A stretch of 64,000 nt of DNA from Myxococcaceae bacterium (GTDB lineage Bacteria > Myxococcota > Myxococcia > Myxococcales > Myxococcaceae): positions 1 to 64,000 of the forward strand of contig JAFGNZ010000374.1 of NCBI GenBank assembly GCA_016926755.1, given 5' to 3'. The position numbers were made by a program, and so were the translations under genes. This document shows, in pieces, positions 63,106 through 64,000 of the stretch. The notes under the pieces were generated by a model. That model saw only the letters and a program-made list of their open reading frames with translations. It did not search any database and had not been told where the DNA came from. Within the stretch, counting starts at the first letter, position 1, and each line of letters opens with the position of its first letter.

Positions 63106-64000
63106 CTAGAACGTACCGCCGATGTTCAGCGTCCCGGCGTAGCTGCCGTTCTCGCTGAAGCCGTCATCCACGCCCACGAAGTCCTGGTCGAACAGGAAGT
63201 TGTAGTTGGCGCGGAGATCCGCGGTGAGGTTCCCCATGTGGGTGCGCAGACCCACGCCCAGCGGCACGTTGCCCACGGTGTCGTCGCTGAAGCCGGCCAC
63301 CCCGGCACCACCGCCGCGGAAGTTGTAGTCGCTGATGCCGATGCCGCCCAGCAGGTAGGGCTGGATGGGAGCCGGGATCAGGCCCACCGTCACCGCGGCA
63401 TGGCCGCCGTTACGCACCAGGTCCGGGCCGTCCGTATCACCCACCGCCGAGTCCAGCTCGTTGACCGCGCCGCTGTAGCCCAGCTCGACGCCCAGCACGC
63501 TGGTCGGCTTGAGCGCAGCCGTCACGCCGAAGGCCGCACCGGGGTTGATCTCCGGAGCCAGCGCACCGGTGTAGCCCTCCACGCCGCCGCCCACCGTCAC
63601 GCTGAGGCCGCGCAGGTCGGCCCGGTCCTCGCGCCGGACGATCTCGTCCTCCTGCTCCATGGGCGGAGCGAAGGCCTCGCTCTCCGGGCTCACCGGCGCG
63701 GCCGGCGGAGGCACCTGCGGCTCAGTCATCGGCTCGGTCTGGAGCCCGCTGCCTCCCTCGCCCACGAGGGGCTCCTGGCCCTGCTCCAGCATGCCACTGC
63801 CGCCCATGCCCTCCCCTTCGCGCACCGGCTCGCAGCGCAGGATCACCTCGCCCCGCCCTGCCCTGCCGCTGCCGCCGATGAACTCATCCTCCAGGGGCTG
63901 CTCGCTGGCGCCCAGGTCCTGATCCACGCTGGGCTCCTCCACCGTGAGATCCTGATCCATGCCCTCCTGCCCAGCGCCGCCGATCGACGGATCCACGGGC
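63106..64000 (-). CDS. Outer-membrane beta-barrel protein (5' end beyond window)
   Basis: The visible ~297 codons lack a start and signal peptide because the gene runs off the right edge. The first ~130 visible residues are acidic and low-complexity (DQDLTVEEPSVDQDLGASEQP, MTEPQVPPPAAPVSPE). The C-terminal ~170 residues alternate short strands with glycines (LSVTVGGGVEGYTGALAPEINPGAAFGVTAAL, GGHAAVTVGLIPAPIQPYLLGGIG) and end in GTLNIGGTF with a final aromatic residue, as in OmpA-like or porin-like barrels inserted by BAM. A single CEPV cysteine is present. A stop at 63106-63108 fixes the 3' end. Confidence 0.8.
   Translation of the reverse strand, partial: PVDPSIGGAGQEGMDQDLTVEEPSVDQDLGASEQPLEDEFIGGSGRAGRGEVILRCEPVREGEGMGGSGMLEQGQEPLVGEGGSGLQTEPMTEPQVPPPAAPVSPESEAFAPPMEQEDEIVRREDRADLRGLSVTVGGGVEGYTGALAPEINPGAAFGVTAALKPTSVLGVELGYSGAVNELDSAVGDTDGPDLVRNGGHAAVTVGLIPAPIQPYLLGGIGISDYNFRGGGAGVAGFSDDTVGNVPLGVGLRTHMGNLTADLRANYNFLFDQDFVGVDDGFSENGSYAGTLNIGGTF

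Overview
High-GC chromosomal DNA, most probably from a fruiting myxobacterium (Myxococcota; the style fits Cystobacterineae such as Archangium, Cystobacter, Stigmatella or Hyalangium). The pointers are a membrane-anchored Ser/Thr kinase, a DUF2378-type protein (a family known almost only from myxobacteria), many large lipoproteins with DGG-rich linkers, tandem MuiA-like (DUF4139) genes and a standalone MshEN-like protein. Taxonomy is inferred, not proven. I saw no tRNA, rRNA, CRISPR array, insertion sequence or replication origin.

Layout. 0.2-2.6 kb: Ser/Thr kinase and a zinc-ribbon-like protein. 2.8-9.0 kb (minus): an ECF sigma factor gene overlapping a gene for a zinc-finger anti-sigma/TPR/CHAT-protease fusion, flanked by secreted proteins including a C39-like peptidase with C-terminal tandem repeats. 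Two 26-bp sites with identical architecture (GGGAATAA-N10-CGGCGTAA) precede the first and last genes of this group and look like the sigma factor's promoters. 9.1-16.5 kb (plus): two MuiA/DUF4139 proteins, an unrecognised 416-aa protein, an NlpC/P60 hydrolase and a small lipoprotein. 16.6-17.6 kb: lipase-like hydrolase with an inverted repeat in its leader. 18.1-21.1 kb: overlapping genes for a P-loop (STAND-like) TPR ATPase and a ComEC-type metallo-beta-lactamase-fold protein, a candidate conflict/defence pair. 21.3-30.7 kb: acetyltransferase, SDR, DMFase-like lipoprotein with NHL repeats, methyltransferase, asparagine synthetase, VOC protein, MshEN-like protein.

31.1-39.8 kb (minus): three large lipoproteins. 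The outer two share an N-terminal domain followed by a CxxCH motif; the middle one has a complete PHP-phosphoesterase motif set. 40.1-43.5 kb: RCC1-repeat remnant, SRPBCC protein, DUF4173 membrane protein. 43.5-48.4 kb (minus): a 1374-aa protein of unknown family followed 27 bp later by a CdtB-type (genotoxin DNase) homologue, the most striking pair in the window. 48.5-54.8 kb (plus): a compact urate-to-ureidoglycolate operon (allB, alc, uraD, uraH, a CitE-like DUF6986 gene, puuD with two cytochrome c domains). 54.9-64 kb: DUF2804 protein, DUF2378 protein, ABC-2 exporter pair, TAP-like hydrolase, LEA-type lipoprotein, small lipoprotein, EcsC-like protein, thioredoxin, FKBP, and a beta-barrel protein running off the right edge.
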